Shown here in pieces: positions 1 to 9,617 of a stretch of 55,982 nucleotides of DNA (the first letter of the stretch is position 1; each line of letters begins with the position of its first letter). This DNA comes from Gilliamella bombi. Its GTDB lineage: Bacteria; Pseudomonadota; Gammaproteobacteria; Enterobacterales; Orbaceae. The position numbers and the translations under genes were made by a program. The DNA lies in assembly GCF_900103255.1 (NCBI RefSeq), contig NZ_FMWS01000032.1, forward strand, positions 1 to 55,982. The letters are read 5' to 3'. The notes below the pieces were generated by a model. That model saw only the letters and a program-made list of their open reading frames with translations. It was not told the DNA's origin and did not search any database.

Positions 1-90
1 TGGTTAACGATTTATAATACCTAAAGACCGCATGAGGCATTAAATAACATGACACCGCTCGAATATAAAACATTAAAACAGACAGCTTAA
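1..90 (+). pseudogene. IS3-family transposase (OrfB) C-terminal remnant
   Basis: Read in frame from base 1, this encodes WLTIYNT, a stop at 22-24, then RPHEALNNMTPLEYK and a stop at 88-90. The W-x-x-x-YN-x-x-RPH-x-AL pattern followed by TP-x-EY is the typical C-terminal end of IS3-family OrfB (DDE integrase) proteins. The in-frame stop and the window edge make this a dead fragment. No terminal inverted repeat could be identified. Recognition of the family is firm; the specific IS is unknown. Confidence 0.7.
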
Positions 91-125
91 TTTTCTACGT
101 GAGTTGTGTACTAAGTTTGGGGTAT

Positions 126-183
126 TTACACGGCAAACATCTGCTTAAGCTTGCGATTTTCAGCCTCTAGCTCTTTGAATTCC
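126..183 (-). pseudogene. IS3-family OrfA C-terminal remnant
   Basis: The minus strand reads EFKELEAENRKLKQMFAV then a stop. ELEAENRKLK is the leucine-zipper end found in IS3-family OrfA proteins. A stop codon lies just upstream in the same frame, so only a short piece survives. It points opposite to the OrfB fragment at 1-90, so the two are not simply one decayed element; either an inversion or two insertions occurred. The rest of 1-297 holds no gene that I can see. Confidence 0.55.
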
Positions 184-264
184 TACAGTACGTTTGAGTG
201 CACAGAGTCTGCTTCATATAGTAATAGCTTCGCTATTCCTTCACATTAGAATTAGAGATAGTAG

Positions 265-307
265 TTTTTGTCAAAAAGTTTCAGGTAACTATGTGTTTCA
301 GTATAAA
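265..307 (+). repeat. Dispersed repeat R1, copy 1
   Basis: One of at least four copies of a repeat of about 40 bp with core AAGTTTCAGGTAACTATGTG followed by TTT-AGTATAAA. Other copies are at 17991, 35927 and 40139 (the last inverted). This copy runs into the 3' end of hemH: the hemH stop (298-300) and its last codons lie inside the repeat, so insertion seems to have redefined the hemH C-terminus. It may be an IS end or a small non-autonomous element; its nature is unknown. Confidence 0.7.
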
Positions 308-1284
308 TTATTAAGTATAGGTGGCTGAGTTTGGTTGATTAATGCCATGATTAAATTAATCTGTAAGTCTGTGTCATTTAATGTGGGAATATAATAAAAT
401 GATTTTCCACCTGCATTTAAAAAGATTTCTCGATTTTCTTCGTCAATTTCGTAAATAGTTTCAATACAATCTACCGAAAATCCAGGACAGATGACGTGCA
501 CATTATTAACACCACTTTTTGCTAATGTTTGTAGTGTATCGCTGGTACTTGGTGTAACCCATTTGCCTTTTCCAAATTTCGATTGATAAGCCATTTGAAT
601 TGGTATATTTATGTTATTTGTTCGGCATTTTTCGATTATTAACTGTGTGGTTATTTCACAACGTTGAATATAATCATCTTTTCGTTTGTAAATATAACGC
701 TCTGGAATACCATGATAAGAAAGTATAAGCACTTCAGGCTCACCTTGGCATTGAAATGCTTGCTTAATTTGTAAATAAAGTGCATTGATATAACTTGGAT
801 GATCGGCATAATCACGAATATAGTCAATACTATTTATGATTTTGTCGGTTGCTATAACTTGTTTAAGTTTATCAAGTACAGCGAGTGTTGTGGTCGTTGA
901 GTATTGTGGGAAAAGTGGCAATACCGTAATTTTTGAACATGATTGAAGCTTGTTCAATGCAGATTGAATATTGGGTTCACCATAGGTCATGGCTAATTCA
1001 CATTGAATATTTGGTAAGTGGAGTTGTAATTTATCACATAATAATTGGCTGTAATGAAGTAAAGGTGATGAGCCATCTATCCAAATTTTTTGATAATGAT
1101 GGATAATATAAGGCACTCGCTTAGGTATTACAAGGTACTTTAAAATCGGATACCAAAACAGTTTCGGTAAATCAACGACATGGCGATCGAGTAAGAACTC
1201 GGTTAAGTACCGTTTTATTGAATCTGGTGTTGCCGCGTTTGGTGTACCTAGATTAACCAGCAATAACCCTTGTTTTTTATTCAC
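298..1284 (-). CDS. hemH: Ferrochelatase
   Basis: Inserts ferrous iron into protoporphyrin IX, the last step of protoheme synthesis, at the inner face of the cytoplasmic membrane. The 328-residue length is normal. It starts LLLVNLGTPNAATPDSIKRYL, contains the LSYHGIPERY segment with the conserved active-site His, and has the conserved Glu in CIETIYEIDEENREIF. The start is GTG, preceded by AAGGA at a 6-nt spacing. It lies 9 bp after waaA on the same strand, so orn, waaA and hemH probably form an operon. The last residues (NNLY) are encoded by repeat R1 and differ from the family tail, probably without effect on catalysis. Confidence 0.96.
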   Translation of the reverse strand: MNKKQGLLLVNLGTPNAATPDSIKRYLTEFLLDRHVVDLPKLFWYPILKYLVIPKRVPYIIHHYQKIWIDGSSPLLHYSQLLCDKLQLHLPNIQCELAMTYGEPNIQSALNKLQSCSKITVLPLFPQYSTTTTLAVLDKLKQVIATDKIINSIDYIRDYADHPSYINALYLQIKQAFQCQGEPEVLILSYHGIPERYIYKRKDDYIQRCEITTQLIIEKCRTNNINIPIQMAYQSKFGKGKWVTPSTSDTLQTLAKSGVNNVHVICPGFSVDCIETIYEIDEENREIFLNAGGKSFYYIPTLNDTDLQINLIMALINQTQPPILNNLY

Positions 1285-1293
1285 AAGTAATCC

Positions 1294-2565
1294 TTATTTT
1301 GAGCAAAGATAATAGTTGATAATGTTAAAAAGCCTATGTAGTGCGCCTTGATTTTGTTTTAATACTTGATACGCTTGTTCGCCAATTTGTTGACTACGCG
1401 TTTTATTTTCTAAAAGCCCATTAATCGCTGAATAAAGGGAATCGGCTGTGCTAGCACAAATGATCATGCCATCAGCTGAAATAAGTTGCTCACAAATCAC
1501 TTTAAAATTGAAAAAATGTTCGCCACTAATGATTGGGATGTGGTGAAGTGCGGGTTCTAATGGATTATGCCCTCCATGTTTCACTAAACTGCCACCAACG
1601 AAGGCGATATCGGCAATACCATAAAGTTCTATTAATTCTCCCATCGTATCACCCAAAATGACTTGGGTTTGTTTAGCAGGAATTTGACCGCTACTGCGGT
1701 TTATATAATTTAATCCGCAATCATTAATTAATTTTTCGACGGTTTTAAAGCGTTCTGGGTGGCGGGGGACAATAATCAATAACAAATCGGGATATTTTTG
1801 TAATAACCGCTTAAAGGCAGATAAGATGATTTCATCTTCTCCATTATGTGTACTTGCGGCAATAAAGATAGGGCGGTCTAATTGCCACCGCTGTTTTAGC
1901 ATTTTGATTTTTTGCTGTTGTTGATCTGTTAAATCAATATCAAATTTAATACTACCGGTTATTGTTAAGCGATCACGGGGTAAACCCAGTGAAATAAAAC
2001 GTTCCCCATCTTGCTTATTTTGTGCGGCAATTGCACTAATTTTTGATAGTAAATTGCTAATGGATCGCCCGAGTTTACTGTATCGATTAGCTGAACGTTC
2101 TGATAATCTGGCATTGGCAATAATTAGCTGAATATTTTGTTTATAACACTGACAGATAAAATTAGGCCAAAGCTCAGTTTCCATAATGATCACTAATTTG
2201 GGCTTAACCGTATTTAAAAAACGATTTATCGCGCAGGGCAAATCATAAGGTAAATATACATGGCTGACGCTATCACCAAGTAATGATTTAACTTGCTCTG
2301 AGCCTGTTGGCGTCATGGTGGTAACTGTGATAGGTAAACAAGGATATTGTTGTTTAAGTGCTTTGATTAGTGGGATGGCTGCTATCGTTTCACCCACCGA
2401 TACGGCATGCACTAAAATACCGTTAGATTTAACTTTATTTTTGCAAAAACCATAGCGTTCAAGCCAACGCTTTCGATAAGCTGGTGCTTTACGACTACGC
2501 CAAAGCAGTCTTAGCCAAACCAGTGGTTGAATCAAATACAATAAAAAAGTATATAAAATTTGCAT
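1294..2565 (-). CDS. waaA: 3-deoxy-D-manno-octulosonic acid (Kdo) transferase
   Basis: Transfers Kdo from CMP-Kdo to lipid IVA, joining the inner core of LPS to lipid A at the inner membrane. The 423-residue protein has the family layout: an N-terminal membrane anchor (about residues 3-22), the N-terminal glycosyltransferase segment with HAVSVGET and the PL-IKAL helix, METELWPN in the middle, and a C-terminal nucleotide-sugar half with VPRHPERF and FVGGSLVKHGGHNPLEPA, all typical of family GT30. It sits 5 bp after orn and 9 bp before hemH on the same strand. Whether it adds one or two Kdo residues cannot be read from sequence. Confidence 0.95.
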   Translation of the reverse strand: MQILYTFLLYLIQPLVWLRLLWRSRKAPAYRKRWLERYGFCKNKVKSNGILVHAVSVGETIAAIPLIKALKQQYPCLPITVTTMTPTGSEQVKSLLGDSVSHVYLPYDLPCAINRFLNTVKPKLVIIMETELWPNFICQCYKQNIQLIIANARLSERSANRYSKLGRSISNLLSKISAIAAQNKQDGERFISLGLPRDRLTITGSIKFDIDLTDQQQQKIKMLKQRWQLDRPIFIAASTHNGEDEIILSAFKRLLQKYPDLLLIIVPRHPERFKTVEKLINDCGLNYINRSSGQIPAKQTQVILGDTMGELIELYGIADIAFVGGSLVKHGGHNPLEPALHHIPIISGEHFFNFKVICEQLISADGMIICASTADSLYSAINGLLENKTRSQQIGEQAYQVLKQNQGALHRLFNIINYYLCSK

Positions 2566-2570
2566 ACTAA

Positions 2571-3137
2571 TTATAAGTTAGTTAGATCAAAAAAGTGTTC
2601 ACGGTAATAAACAAGTTCAGCAATTGAGTCACGAATATCATCAAGAGCTTGATGAGAACTCTGTTTGCTAATCCCTTTTAGTATTTCAGGTTTCCAACGT
2701 TTAGCTAATTCTTTAATAGTGCTGACATCTAAATAGCGATAATGAAAATAACTTTCTAAATTAGGCATATAGTTAAATAAAAAACGACGATCTTGCCCAA
2801 TAGTATTACCACAAATTGGCGAGCTGTTTTCTGGTACCCATTGTTTTAAAAATTCGATGGTTTGTTGTTCGGCCTGTTGTTCACTAATAGTACTTTTGCG
2901 AACACGCTCAATAAGTCCTGATTTGCCATGGGTGTTTTGATTCCACTCATCCATTAATGCTAATTGCTCATCAGATTGATGAACTGCAATCACAGGTCCT
3001 TCAGCAAGAATATTTAAGTTAGAATCGGTAACAATGGTTGCGATCTCAATAATGCGATCAGTTATTGGATTGAGTCCAGTCATTTCAAGATCTATCCAAA
3101 TAAGATTGTTACTATTAATTTGAGATTGTTTGTTCAT
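2571..3137 (-). CDS. orn: Oligoribonuclease
   Basis: A 3'-to-5' exoribonuclease that degrades very short RNAs, including the pGpG product of cyclic-di-GMP turnover. The 188-residue protein has DEDDh motifs: [10 protein letters not shown] near residue 14, [21 protein letters not shown], and the distal H-x(4)-D in [13 protein letters not shown]. It is divergent from rsgA, as in E. coli, and heads the probable orn-waaA-hemH operon. The 70-bp gap at 3138-3207 must hold promoters for both directions; I could not place them with confidence. Confidence 0.97.
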   Translation of the reverse strand: MNKQSQINSNNLIWIDLEMTGLNPITDRIIEIATIVTDSNLNILAEGPVIAVHQSDEQLALMDEWNQNTHGKSGLIERVRKSTISEQQAEQQTIEFLKQWVPENSSPICGNTIGQDRRFLFNYMPNLESYFHYRYLDVSTIKELAKRWKPEILKGISKQSSHQALDDIRDSIAELVYYREHFFDLTNL

Positions 3138-3207
3138 AATTTGCTATAGAGATTTTCTTTTTGATACTGAGTAGTGTAGCATAACTGACAATCTGTTTTA
3201 GTAAAAA

Positions 3208-4245
3208 ATGAGTACTATGGCAAAAAATAAACTATCCAATAATCAAAAAAGACGTGTAGCGGCAAAACATCAGCAACGATTAGCAATAAAGCAAGATGAG
3301 AGTCTGGCAAATTTTTCGTCACCTCGTGACGGTGTAGTAATAAGTCGTTTTGGTAAGTCTGCAGATGTTGAAGATAGTGCAGGTCTTATTTATCGTTGTA
3401 GTATTCGTCGCACGTTACCGTCGATAGTCACTGGTGATAAAGTAGTATGGCGCGAAAGTTTAGAGCCAAATACCAATGGTATTATTGAAGCGGTTCACCC
3501 GAGACATTCTGAACTTGTCCGGCCTGATTTTTATGATGGCGTTAAACCCGTTGCCGCAAATGTTGATCAAATCGTGATTATTTCGGCTGTCTTGCCAGAA
3601 TTATCACTAAATATTATCGATCGCTATTTAGTTGCTTGTGAATGCACTGATATAAAACCTATTATTGTTTTAAACAAAATTGATTTGCTTAATGATGATC
3701 AACGCACTGAAGTTGAAAAAAAATTGACGATTTATACTCATATCGGTTATCAAGTTTTGTATGTCTCATGTCAAAATCAACAAGGCATTGCTGTATTACA
3801 AGAAGCTTTGCAAGGTAAGATTTCCATTTTAGTTGGGCAGTCTGGTGTGGGAAAATCAAGTATTATTAATTTACTGTTACCTCATCAATCACAATCAGTT
3901 ATGACTGGAGGTATTTCAGAAATATCCGGACTTGGTCAACATACAACCACTTCCTCTCGGCTTTACCACTTACCAAATGGTGGAGATATTATTGACTCAC
4001 CAGGGATCCGCGAATTTGGTTTATGGCACTTAGAGCCAGAACAAGTGATTAGTGGTTTTAAAGAATTTGATAATTATTTAGGCGGTTGCCACTTTCGTGA
4101 TTGTAATCACTTTGATACGCCAGGTTGTTTACTACAAAAAGCAGTACAAGACGGTAAAATTGCACCATCAAGGCTTGATAACTATCATCGGATTTTACAG
4201 ACAATGCAAGAAGTTAAGGCAAAAACTAACAAAATCTATAAATAA
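3208..4245 (+). CDS. rsgA: Ribosome small subunit biogenesis GTPase RsgA
   Basis: A late 30S assembly factor that hydrolyses GTP when bound to the nascent small subunit. The 345-residue protein has an N-terminal OB-fold, then a circularly permuted GTPase with G4 (LNKIDLL) before G1 (GQSGVGKSS) and G3 (DSPGIREFG), and a C-terminal zinc-binding segment ([16 protein letters not shown]). The first ATG is given; a second in-frame ATG at 3217 matches the start of the E. coli protein better, and neither has a strong ribosome binding site. The gene is divergent from orn. Confidence 0.96.
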   Translation: MSTMAKNKLSNNQKRRVAAKHQQRLAIKQDESLANFSSPRDGVVISRFGKSADVEDSAGLIYRCSIRRTLPSIVTGDKVVWRESLEPNTNGIIEAVHPRHSELVRPDFYDGVKPVAANVDQIVIISAVLPELSLNIIDRYLVACECTDIKPIIVLNKIDLLNDDQRTEVEKKLTIYTHIGYQVLYVSCQNQQGIAVLQEALQGKISILVGQSGVGKSSIINLLLPHQSQSVMTGGISEISGLGQHTTTSSRLYHLPNGGDIIDSPGIREFGLWHLEPEQVISGFKEFDNYLGGCHFRDCNHFDTPGCLLQKAVQDGKIAPSRLDNYHRILQTMQEVKAKTNKIYK

Positions 4246-4386
4246 TCAGCTTAATTCATTTATAACAAAATTAAATAAGTTGTATTTGTTTTCGAGTCAT
4301 TACTGTAATTACTTGCTGCTCACAATTAGTGGTAACCTCTTGAAAGTCATTGCTAGATTGTGAGCAACGAATGTGTTATTTAACAT

Positions 4387-4929
4387 CTATTTTTTTAATG
4401 CAAAACCAATAGCTACATATGCCCAACCTTGGAAAATAAGGTCAATACCTAAAAACATACCTAATACCCAAAGACTGTCATATGGCCAACCTGCAATAAT
4501 CATAAATCCTAAAATTAATGTAATAATCCCTGAGGTTAAAACCCATCCCCAACGAGGTAAATTGCGATTATTCATAGCCGCAAATATTTGTGTAAAGCCG
4601 CTCATAATTAGCAAGAATGAAATCACCAATGTTAAGGCTGATGAAACCGCAACAGGTTGGAAAAATGACATTAGACCAATAAAAATGTATAAAATCCCCA
4701 TTACTGCCCATAATGCTGACTGACCAAAATCTTTAATGCGAAATGAATGTAGCGCTTGGGCAATACCTGCAATTAAAATTAATGAACCAATAAAATAGAC
4801 AGAAAAGACGGTTGCCATGAACTGATAACCTAAAGCTAAGCCCCCCAATATAATTAAAATAACACCAACTAAAATAAACCAACTTGATTTTTCTTTAAGA
4901 TTGTAGACATTGTTTTCGTTAGATATCAT
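4387..4929 (-). CDS. HdeD/DUF308-family membrane protein
   Basis: A 180-residue protein of six predicted transmembrane segments in three hairpins, with repeated glycine-rich pieces such as IILGGLAL, MSGFTQIFAA and LILGFMIIAGWP. This is the arrangement of the HdeD/DUF308 family, whose E. coli member contributes to acid tolerance. The biochemical activity is unknown. The gene is convergent with rsgA and transcribed apart from its neighbours. It is likely an inner-membrane stress protein, assigned by family only. Confidence 0.8.
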   Translation of the reverse strand: MISNENNVYNLKEKSSWFILVGVILIILGGLALGYQFMATVFSVYFIGSLILIAGIAQALHSFRIKDFGQSALWAVMGILYIFIGLMSFFQPVAVSSALTLVISFLLIMSGFTQIFAAMNNRNLPRWGWVLTSGIITLILGFMIIAGWPYDSLWVLGMFLGIDLIFQGWAYVAIGFALKK

Positions 4930-5049
4930 GTTATTTACCTATTTTTATAAGTTAATTTTGGATTTCAAATTAAAATCACTTTTTAACACTTATAGTTTGT
5001 CAATGGTGATTTAGTAAATGAAAAGAAAGGTAGTGAAGGTACAATTTAT

Positions 5050-5088
5050 TGCACAGTAATTAGTTTCTGTTCAAACCGTTACTGTGCA
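5050..5088. repeat. Inverted repeat between dauA and the hdeD-like gene
   Basis: Perfect 10-bp arms (TGCACAGTAA at 5050-5059, TTACTGTGCA at 5079-5088) are separated by 19 bp, about 37 bp past the dauA stop. Neither strand has a T-run after the hairpin, so it is not a classical terminator. It could stabilise the dauA mRNA end, end transcription with Rho, or bind a protein. Confidence 0.55.
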
Positions 5089-5124
5089 TATAAATTAGTT
5101 AATATAATAAATCTAATTTTAGAA

Positions 5125-6798
5125 TTAATCTTTATCTTTCAGTGCTTCTTCTAGCGTTGAATAGAACATTAGTTTGTTAGGAATTGGAACAATTTTTGCG
5201 CGAGCTAATGTTTTTAATGGTTGAAACTGTAACTCACAAATTGATAGATCAACTTGTTCAGGTAGTTCATCAATAAAATGAATTAAAGCATTGAGCCCAC
5301 CAGCATCAAGAATAGGTACCGCATCCCATTGTAGCACTATGTGTTCATATCCATTAATCTTTTGATAAATTTCTAAAAATGTACGTTCAGCGGCAGCAAA
5401 AAATAGTGGCCCGTTAATACGTAGCACTAATGTTTTATCGTTACTGCGATTAAGTTCAACTAAGCGAGTCATGCGGGCGATACGGCGCATAAATAGGATT
5501 GAGGCAAGTATAATCCCAAGTGTAATTGCAATCACCATATCAAATAGTACTGTTAATGACATGCAAATAAGCATAATCAAAATATCATCTTTAGGAGCAC
5601 ATTTGATAATATAAATGACGCGTTGAACTGCACTCATATTCCATGCCACGATAAGTAATAATGCCGCCATAGCAGAAAGTGGGATAAATGATAATGCTGG
5701 TGCGAAGCAAATAAGAGCAAGTAAAACAACTAAAGAATGCAAAACGGCTGCAATAGGCGAGGTTGCACCTGCTTTGACATTTGCCGCTGAACGCGCAATA
5801 GCCGCTGTTGCTGAAATGCCACCAAAAAATGGTGCAATAATATTACCTAAGCCTTGGCCAATGAGTTCACTATTTGAGTGGTGTTTAGTGTGTGTCATTT
5901 CATCTAATACCACAGCACAGAGTAATGATTCAATTGCGCATAACATTGCCATGGTCAGTGAAATTGGCAGTAAGGCAGTAAATGTTGACCAATCCCAAGT
6001 AAAATCAGCGTGCTGCCAAGGTAAAATAAACTCTGGTAGAACAGAGGGTATACCATGACCTATCGTATTATCAGCTAGTGTATAGGTAAATCGTGAACCA
6101 ATCGTTTCAATTTGATAGCCAAATTGATTAAAAATAAACATGACAGCAATACCAGCAATTAGAGCAGGTAGGTGTCCTGATATTTTAAGTCTAAGTTTTG
6201 GCCATACTATTAACACAATTAGTGTTACTACACCGACTAAAGTGTCAGCAATATTAATGGTTGGTAGTGTTTTAGCTAGTTCCGTAACTTTACCAATATA
6301 ACTTTCTGGCATGTGCTCAAGTGTTAAACCAAAAAAATCTTTAATTTGCATGGTTGCTATAGTTATGGCAATGCCCGATGTGAAACCTAATACAACGGGT
6401 AAAGGAATATATTCGATTAATCTACCTAATCGAATTAATCCCATTAATACAAGAAATATACCCGATAGCAATGTTGCAATTAGTAGTCCAGATAATCCGT
6501 ATTGTAATGATACAGGGTATAAAATAACTACAAATGCTGCTGTAGGTCCAGAAACACTAAACCTTGAACCACCCGTTAATGCAATGATAAAACCACCTAT
6601 AATTGCTGTGTATAGACCATGCTGTGGTGGTACACCACTAGCAATAGCTAGTGCCATTGCTAGTGGTATAGCAATAATCCCAACAGTTATTCCAGCTATT
6701 AAATCTTTGATAAAACGAGTTGTGTTGTAAGGGGTACTTATACATGCAGATATAAATGCACAGCTAATTTTTGTACCAGAAAGGCCATATAATTTCAT
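5125..6798 (-). CDS. dauA: SulP-family C4-dicarboxylate/anion transporter (DauA-like)
   Basis: An inner-membrane transporter of the SulP (SLC26) family. The closest match by recollection is E. coli DauA (YchM), an aerobic succinate transporter. The 557-residue protein has a membrane domain including [34 protein letters not shown] and [20 protein letters not shown], then a C-terminal STAS domain (about residues 440-555) with [19 protein letters not shown]. The N-terminus (about 28 residues before the first conserved segment) matches DauA in length, supporting this start, although no clear ribosome binding site is present. Substrate is inferred from similarity only. Confidence 0.9.
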   Translation of the reverse strand: MKLYGLSGTKISCAFISACISTPYNTTRFIKDLIAGITVGIIAIPLAMALAIASGVPPQHGLYTAIIGGFIIALTGGSRFSVSGPTAAFVVILYPVSLQYGLSGLLIATLLSGIFLVLMGLIRLGRLIEYIPLPVVLGFTSGIAITIATMQIKDFFGLTLEHMPESYIGKVTELAKTLPTINIADTLVGVVTLIVLIVWPKLRLKISGHLPALIAGIAVMFIFNQFGYQIETIGSRFTYTLADNTIGHGIPSVLPEFILPWQHADFTWDWSTFTALLPISLTMAMLCAIESLLCAVVLDEMTHTKHHSNSELIGQGLGNIIAPFFGGISATAAIARSAANVKAGATSPIAAVLHSLVVLLALICFAPALSFIPLSAMAALLLIVAWNMSAVQRVIYIIKCAPKDDILIMLICMSLTVLFDMVIAITLGIILASILFMRRIARMTRLVELNRSNDKTLVLRINGPLFFAAAERTFLEIYQKINGYEHIVLQWDAVPILDAGGLNALIHFIDELPEQVDLSICELQFQPLKTLARAKIVPIPNKLMFYSTLEEALKDKD

Positions 6799-7002
6799 TG
6801 TTTGTAATTAAAGAGATGTTGACTTGAATTCTTAATAAGATAATCTTTTTTAAAAAAAATAAAAGAGCGTTATAAAAATAATCGTCTTTTTTTGTAAATT
6901 TTTTTCAGAAAAAGTTTAATTAAATCATCTATAATACAATACTCCTCCATAAAGCGATTTCGAAAAAAATATCTTATGAATTTTTAAAGGACTATTTTAA
7001 CT

Positions 7003-7590
7003 ATGAAATATAATCAACCCGATGTTTTTCTAAAAATTGTAGATATTGATGAGTTATGCCAACGTTATAAAACAGGAGAAAGATTTAAATATGTATATTT
7101 TTGGGGACATAACCAAAGAGAGCCTTCGTCTATAATTACAAAATCTTGCTTTAGCCAATGGTACCCTAGCGGATTTACTGTTAATGATATTTATTATGCT
7201 ACAGCTGAACATTATATGATGGCAGCAAAAGCACGATTATTTGAGGATAAAGAAATATTACAAGAGATCCTTAAAGCTAACAATCCAGGCCTTGCTAAAT
7301 CATTGGGACGCCAAGTCAGAGGATTTGTTGATAAAATATGGGATGAACAGTGTTTATCCATTGTTATAGAGGGTAACTTCGCTAAATTTTCTCAAAATCG
7401 ACAATTAGCTGATTTTTTATTATCCACTCAACAAAGAGTTTTAGTTGAAGCTAGTCCCACTGATAAAATTTGGGGAATTGGTTTAGCCCAAGATGCTCCG
7501 AATATAGATAACCCATTGACATGGCAAGGTAAAAATTTATTAGGGTTTGCTTTAATGGCAGTTCGACAAAAATTAAAAATGTGTTATTAA
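7003..7590 (+). CDS. NADAR-family protein (YbiA-like)
   Basis: A 195-residue protein matching the NADAR family: YFWGHNQ near the start, CFSQWYPSGFTVNDIYYATAEHYMMAAKARLF with the conserved Q-W-x-P and AEH-x-M-x-x-KA motifs, and WGIGL plus GKNLLGFALM near the end. Family members are N-glycosidases: E. coli YbiA is linked to riboflavin-pathway intermediates and swarming, and other NADAR proteins remove ADP-ribose from guanine bases. AAAGGA lies 10 nt before the ATG. A TATAAT sits at 6930-6935 in the 204-bp divergent gap, without a good -35 box. The gene is isolated, with no toxin partner visible. Confidence 0.85.
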   Translation: MKYNQPDVFLKIVDIDELCQRYKTGERFKYVYFWGHNQREPSSIITKSCFSQWYPSGFTVNDIYYATAEHYMMAAKARLFEDKEILQEILKANNPGLAKSLGRQVRGFVDKIWDEQCLSIVIEGNFAKFSQNRQLADFLLSTQQRVLVEASPTDKIWGIGLAQDAPNIDNPLTWQGKNLLGFALMAVRQKLKMCY

Positions 7591-7783
7591 AAATAGCTAA
7601 TTAGAATTTTTGAATTTGTTTTAAGATTAAATGATTGTTAACTTAATATTATTTCTTTGATGTTATAGAATATTTTATACGTAAACATCAGTAGCTTTAT
7701 TACAATTTGTATTAACAAGTAAATATAATGGCTCTATGAATAGCAAGATATGACCAGAATAAAATTTGCATCAATAAGTTTGG

Positions 7784-7820
7784 AAAAGCAATATTTTTGA
7801 TAGAAATATTGCTTTTTGAT
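7784..7820 (+). terminator. Bidirectional terminator between NADAR gene and ABC ATPase gene
   Basis: Perfect 13-bp arms (AAAAGCAATATTT at 7784-7796, AAATATTGCTTTT at 7804-7816) with a 7-nt loop. The plus strand continues into TTGATTT, giving a U-rich tail. It lies between two convergent genes, so it probably also ends the ABC operon, whose stop is at 7827. The rest of 7591-7783 shows no gene. Confidence 0.75.
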
Positions 7821-7826
7821 TTATTA

Positions 7827-8621
7827 TTAACCTAAAAGCAAAGCGTCGTCGGTAACTTTTTCACCACGTGTTTTTTCAAACATATCTAATAAATCCGTTA
7901 CAGTTAATTTAGCTCGTTGTTCTCCAGATACATCAAGCACAACTTGTCCTTGATGAAGCATTACCGTTCGGGTGCCATATTCTAAGGCTTGTTTCATTGA
8001 GTGGGTTACCATCATGGTCGTTAATTTGTTTTGTGATACTATTTTATCAGTAAGATCTAAAACAAATTGCGCAGTTTTAGGATCAAGTGCCGCTGTGTGC
8101 TCGTCTAGAAGTAGTATTTTAGACGGTTGTAAAGTTGACATTAATAAGCTAACGGCTTGCCTTTGCCCACCAGAAAGTAGTCCCATCATGTCAGTTAGTC
8201 GATTTTCAAGCCCTAGGTTTAATGTTGCTAGTTTTTCTTTAAATATCGATCGTGCTTTGCGGTTAAGCGCGGAAGATAATGTAAATTTTTTACCTCGGTT
8301 ATAAGCAATAGCAAGGTTTTCTTCAATCGTTAGTTTTTCACAAGTGCCAACCATTGGATCTTGAAATACTCGAGCAACCATACCCGCCCGCTTCCATGCT
8401 GGCCAGCGAGTAACATTTTTATCATTGATCACAATAGAGCCAGAATCAGTTAGTAAATCACCACTAATTGCGTTAAGTAATGAGCTTTTCCCTGCACCGT
8501 TACTACCGATGATAGTGACAAACTCTCCTTCGCTGATGTTAAGATTTAACCCTCGTAATACATGATTTTCAATCGGCGTACCTTGATTAAAGGTTAATTG
8601 TAATTGTTCTGCTTTAATCAT
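7827..8621 (-). CDS. ABC transporter ATP-binding protein (importer for aromatic amino acid-like solutes)
   Basis: ATPase of the ABC importer encoded at 7827-11814. The 264-residue protein has Walker A (GSNGAGKSSLL), the Q-loop (FQDPM), signature LSGGQRQAVS, Walker B (ILLLDEHTAALD) and the switch His in MMVTHSM. DEHTAAL in place of the usual DEPT is characteristic of this subfamily, found with PF04392-type binding proteins. Its start lies 2 bp after the permease stop, with its ribosome binding site (AAAGGAAAG) inside the permease end, suggesting coupled translation. Confidence 0.9.
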   Translation of the reverse strand: MIKAEQLQLTFNQGTPIENHVLRGLNLNISEGEFVTIIGSNGAGKSSLLNAISGDLLTDSGSIVINDKNVTRWPAWKRAGMVARVFQDPMVGTCEKLTIEENLAIAYNRGKKFTLSSALNRKARSIFKEKLATLNLGLENRLTDMMGLLSGGQRQAVSLLMSTLQPSKILLLDEHTAALDPKTAQFVLDLTDKIVSQNKLTTMMVTHSMKQALEYGTRTVMLHQGQVVLDVSGEQRAKLTVTDLLDMFEKTRGEKVTDDALLLG

Positions 8622-8623
8622 GT

Positions 8624-9556
8624 TTACTTTCCTCTTTTATTCGAGAGTTTTCTTATTTGTTTTGGTAATACAAGAGCTAATATCATTAATAATGCGGTGA
8701 TAATATTGAGATCTTCAGTTCCAATACCGATACTTTTTAGGGATTCATTACTTAATGCAAAAGCAATAAATAAACGGTATAAGATAGATCCTAAGATGAT
8801 CGCAAACATAATCGACCAGATGCGTTTTGTGGGGAAGATGCTTTCTCCAAGTATAATTGATGCAAGCCCAATAACGATAGTGCCAATGCCGATAGTTATA
8901 TCAGCACTGCCTTGTGTTTGTACAAATAATGAACCACCTAGCGCAATTAAACCATTTGAGAGCGCCATCCCTAAAATGATGATGCCATCAGTCGGAATTC
9001 CTTGCGATTTTGCCATGCGTTGGTTAGTTCCCGTTGCCCTTAAAGCAAGGCCTTTTTGGGTATTTAAAAATAGGTTTAGTAGCATCCAAAATACAATGAC
9101 AAATCCTAATATTATAAGATATTGCGAGGTGGATTCTTCAAAAGGAAGTGATGTAAAAATTGTATCTGAACCTAGTAATGATAGGTTTGGCGTACCCACA
9201 ATTTGATTAGCTTCACCTGTGACATAACGACCAATACCTAAAATCCTAAGGTTTATTGAATAAAGCCCCATCATGACAATAATACTAGCGAGTAGTTGTA
9301 AGATATTTAATTTGACATATAACAATCCTGTCATCGCACCAGCAAGACAACCTGCTAACATGCCAAAGAATGTTGCAATCCAAGGATCAACTCCAATGTA
9401 GATAAATAATCCACATACCGCCCCACCAAGAGGGAAGCTACCATCAGCTGTAAGATCAGGAAAATCCAGTAAACGAAACGAAATAAATACACCTAAACTA
9501 ACAAGTGCATAAATAAGCCCAATTCCAATTGAGCCTAATAAAAATTCAGAAGACAT
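8624..9556 (-). CDS. ABC transporter permease (branched-chain-type fold)
   Basis: Membrane subunit of the importer: a 310-residue, strongly hydrophobic protein of about eight to nine transmembrane segments. It includes YALVSLGVFISFRLLDFPDL near the N-terminus and a conserved cytoplasmic loop LALRATGTNQRMAKSQGI, typical of the BPD_transp_2 family that works with PF04392 binding proteins. It sits between the ATPase (2 bp downstream) and the first binding-protein gene (61 bp upstream), with a hairpin in that gap. Confidence 0.9.
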   Translation of the reverse strand: MSSEFLLGSIGIGLIYALVSLGVFISFRLLDFPDLTADGSFPLGGAVCGLFIYIGVDPWIATFFGMLAGCLAGAMTGLLYVKLNILQLLASIIVMMGLYSINLRILGIGRYVTGEANQIVGTPNLSLLGSDTIFTSLPFEESTSQYLIILGFVIVFWMLLNLFLNTQKGLALRATGTNQRMAKSQGIPTDGIIILGMALSNGLIALGGSLFVQTQGSADITIGIGTIVIGLASIILGESIFPTKRIWSIMFAIILGSILYRLFIAFALSNESLKSIGIGTEDLNIITALLMILALVLPKQIRKLSNKRGK

Positions 9557-9576
9557 GAAAAAAATCCATAAAAGTT

Positions 9577-9596
9577 AGCCGCTAAAGTTGGCGGCT
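9577..9596 (-). promoter_or_regulatory. Hairpin between binding-protein gene and permease gene
   Basis: On the minus strand, arms AGCCGC and GCGGCT enclose an 8-nt loop, followed by a T-rich stretch ending just before the permease ATG. It probably acts as a leaky terminator or mRNA-end stabiliser, giving more binding protein than permease, a common layout in ABC importer operons. Confidence 0.5.
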
Positions 9597-9617
9597 TAGT
9601 TATAAAAAAAATAAAAA

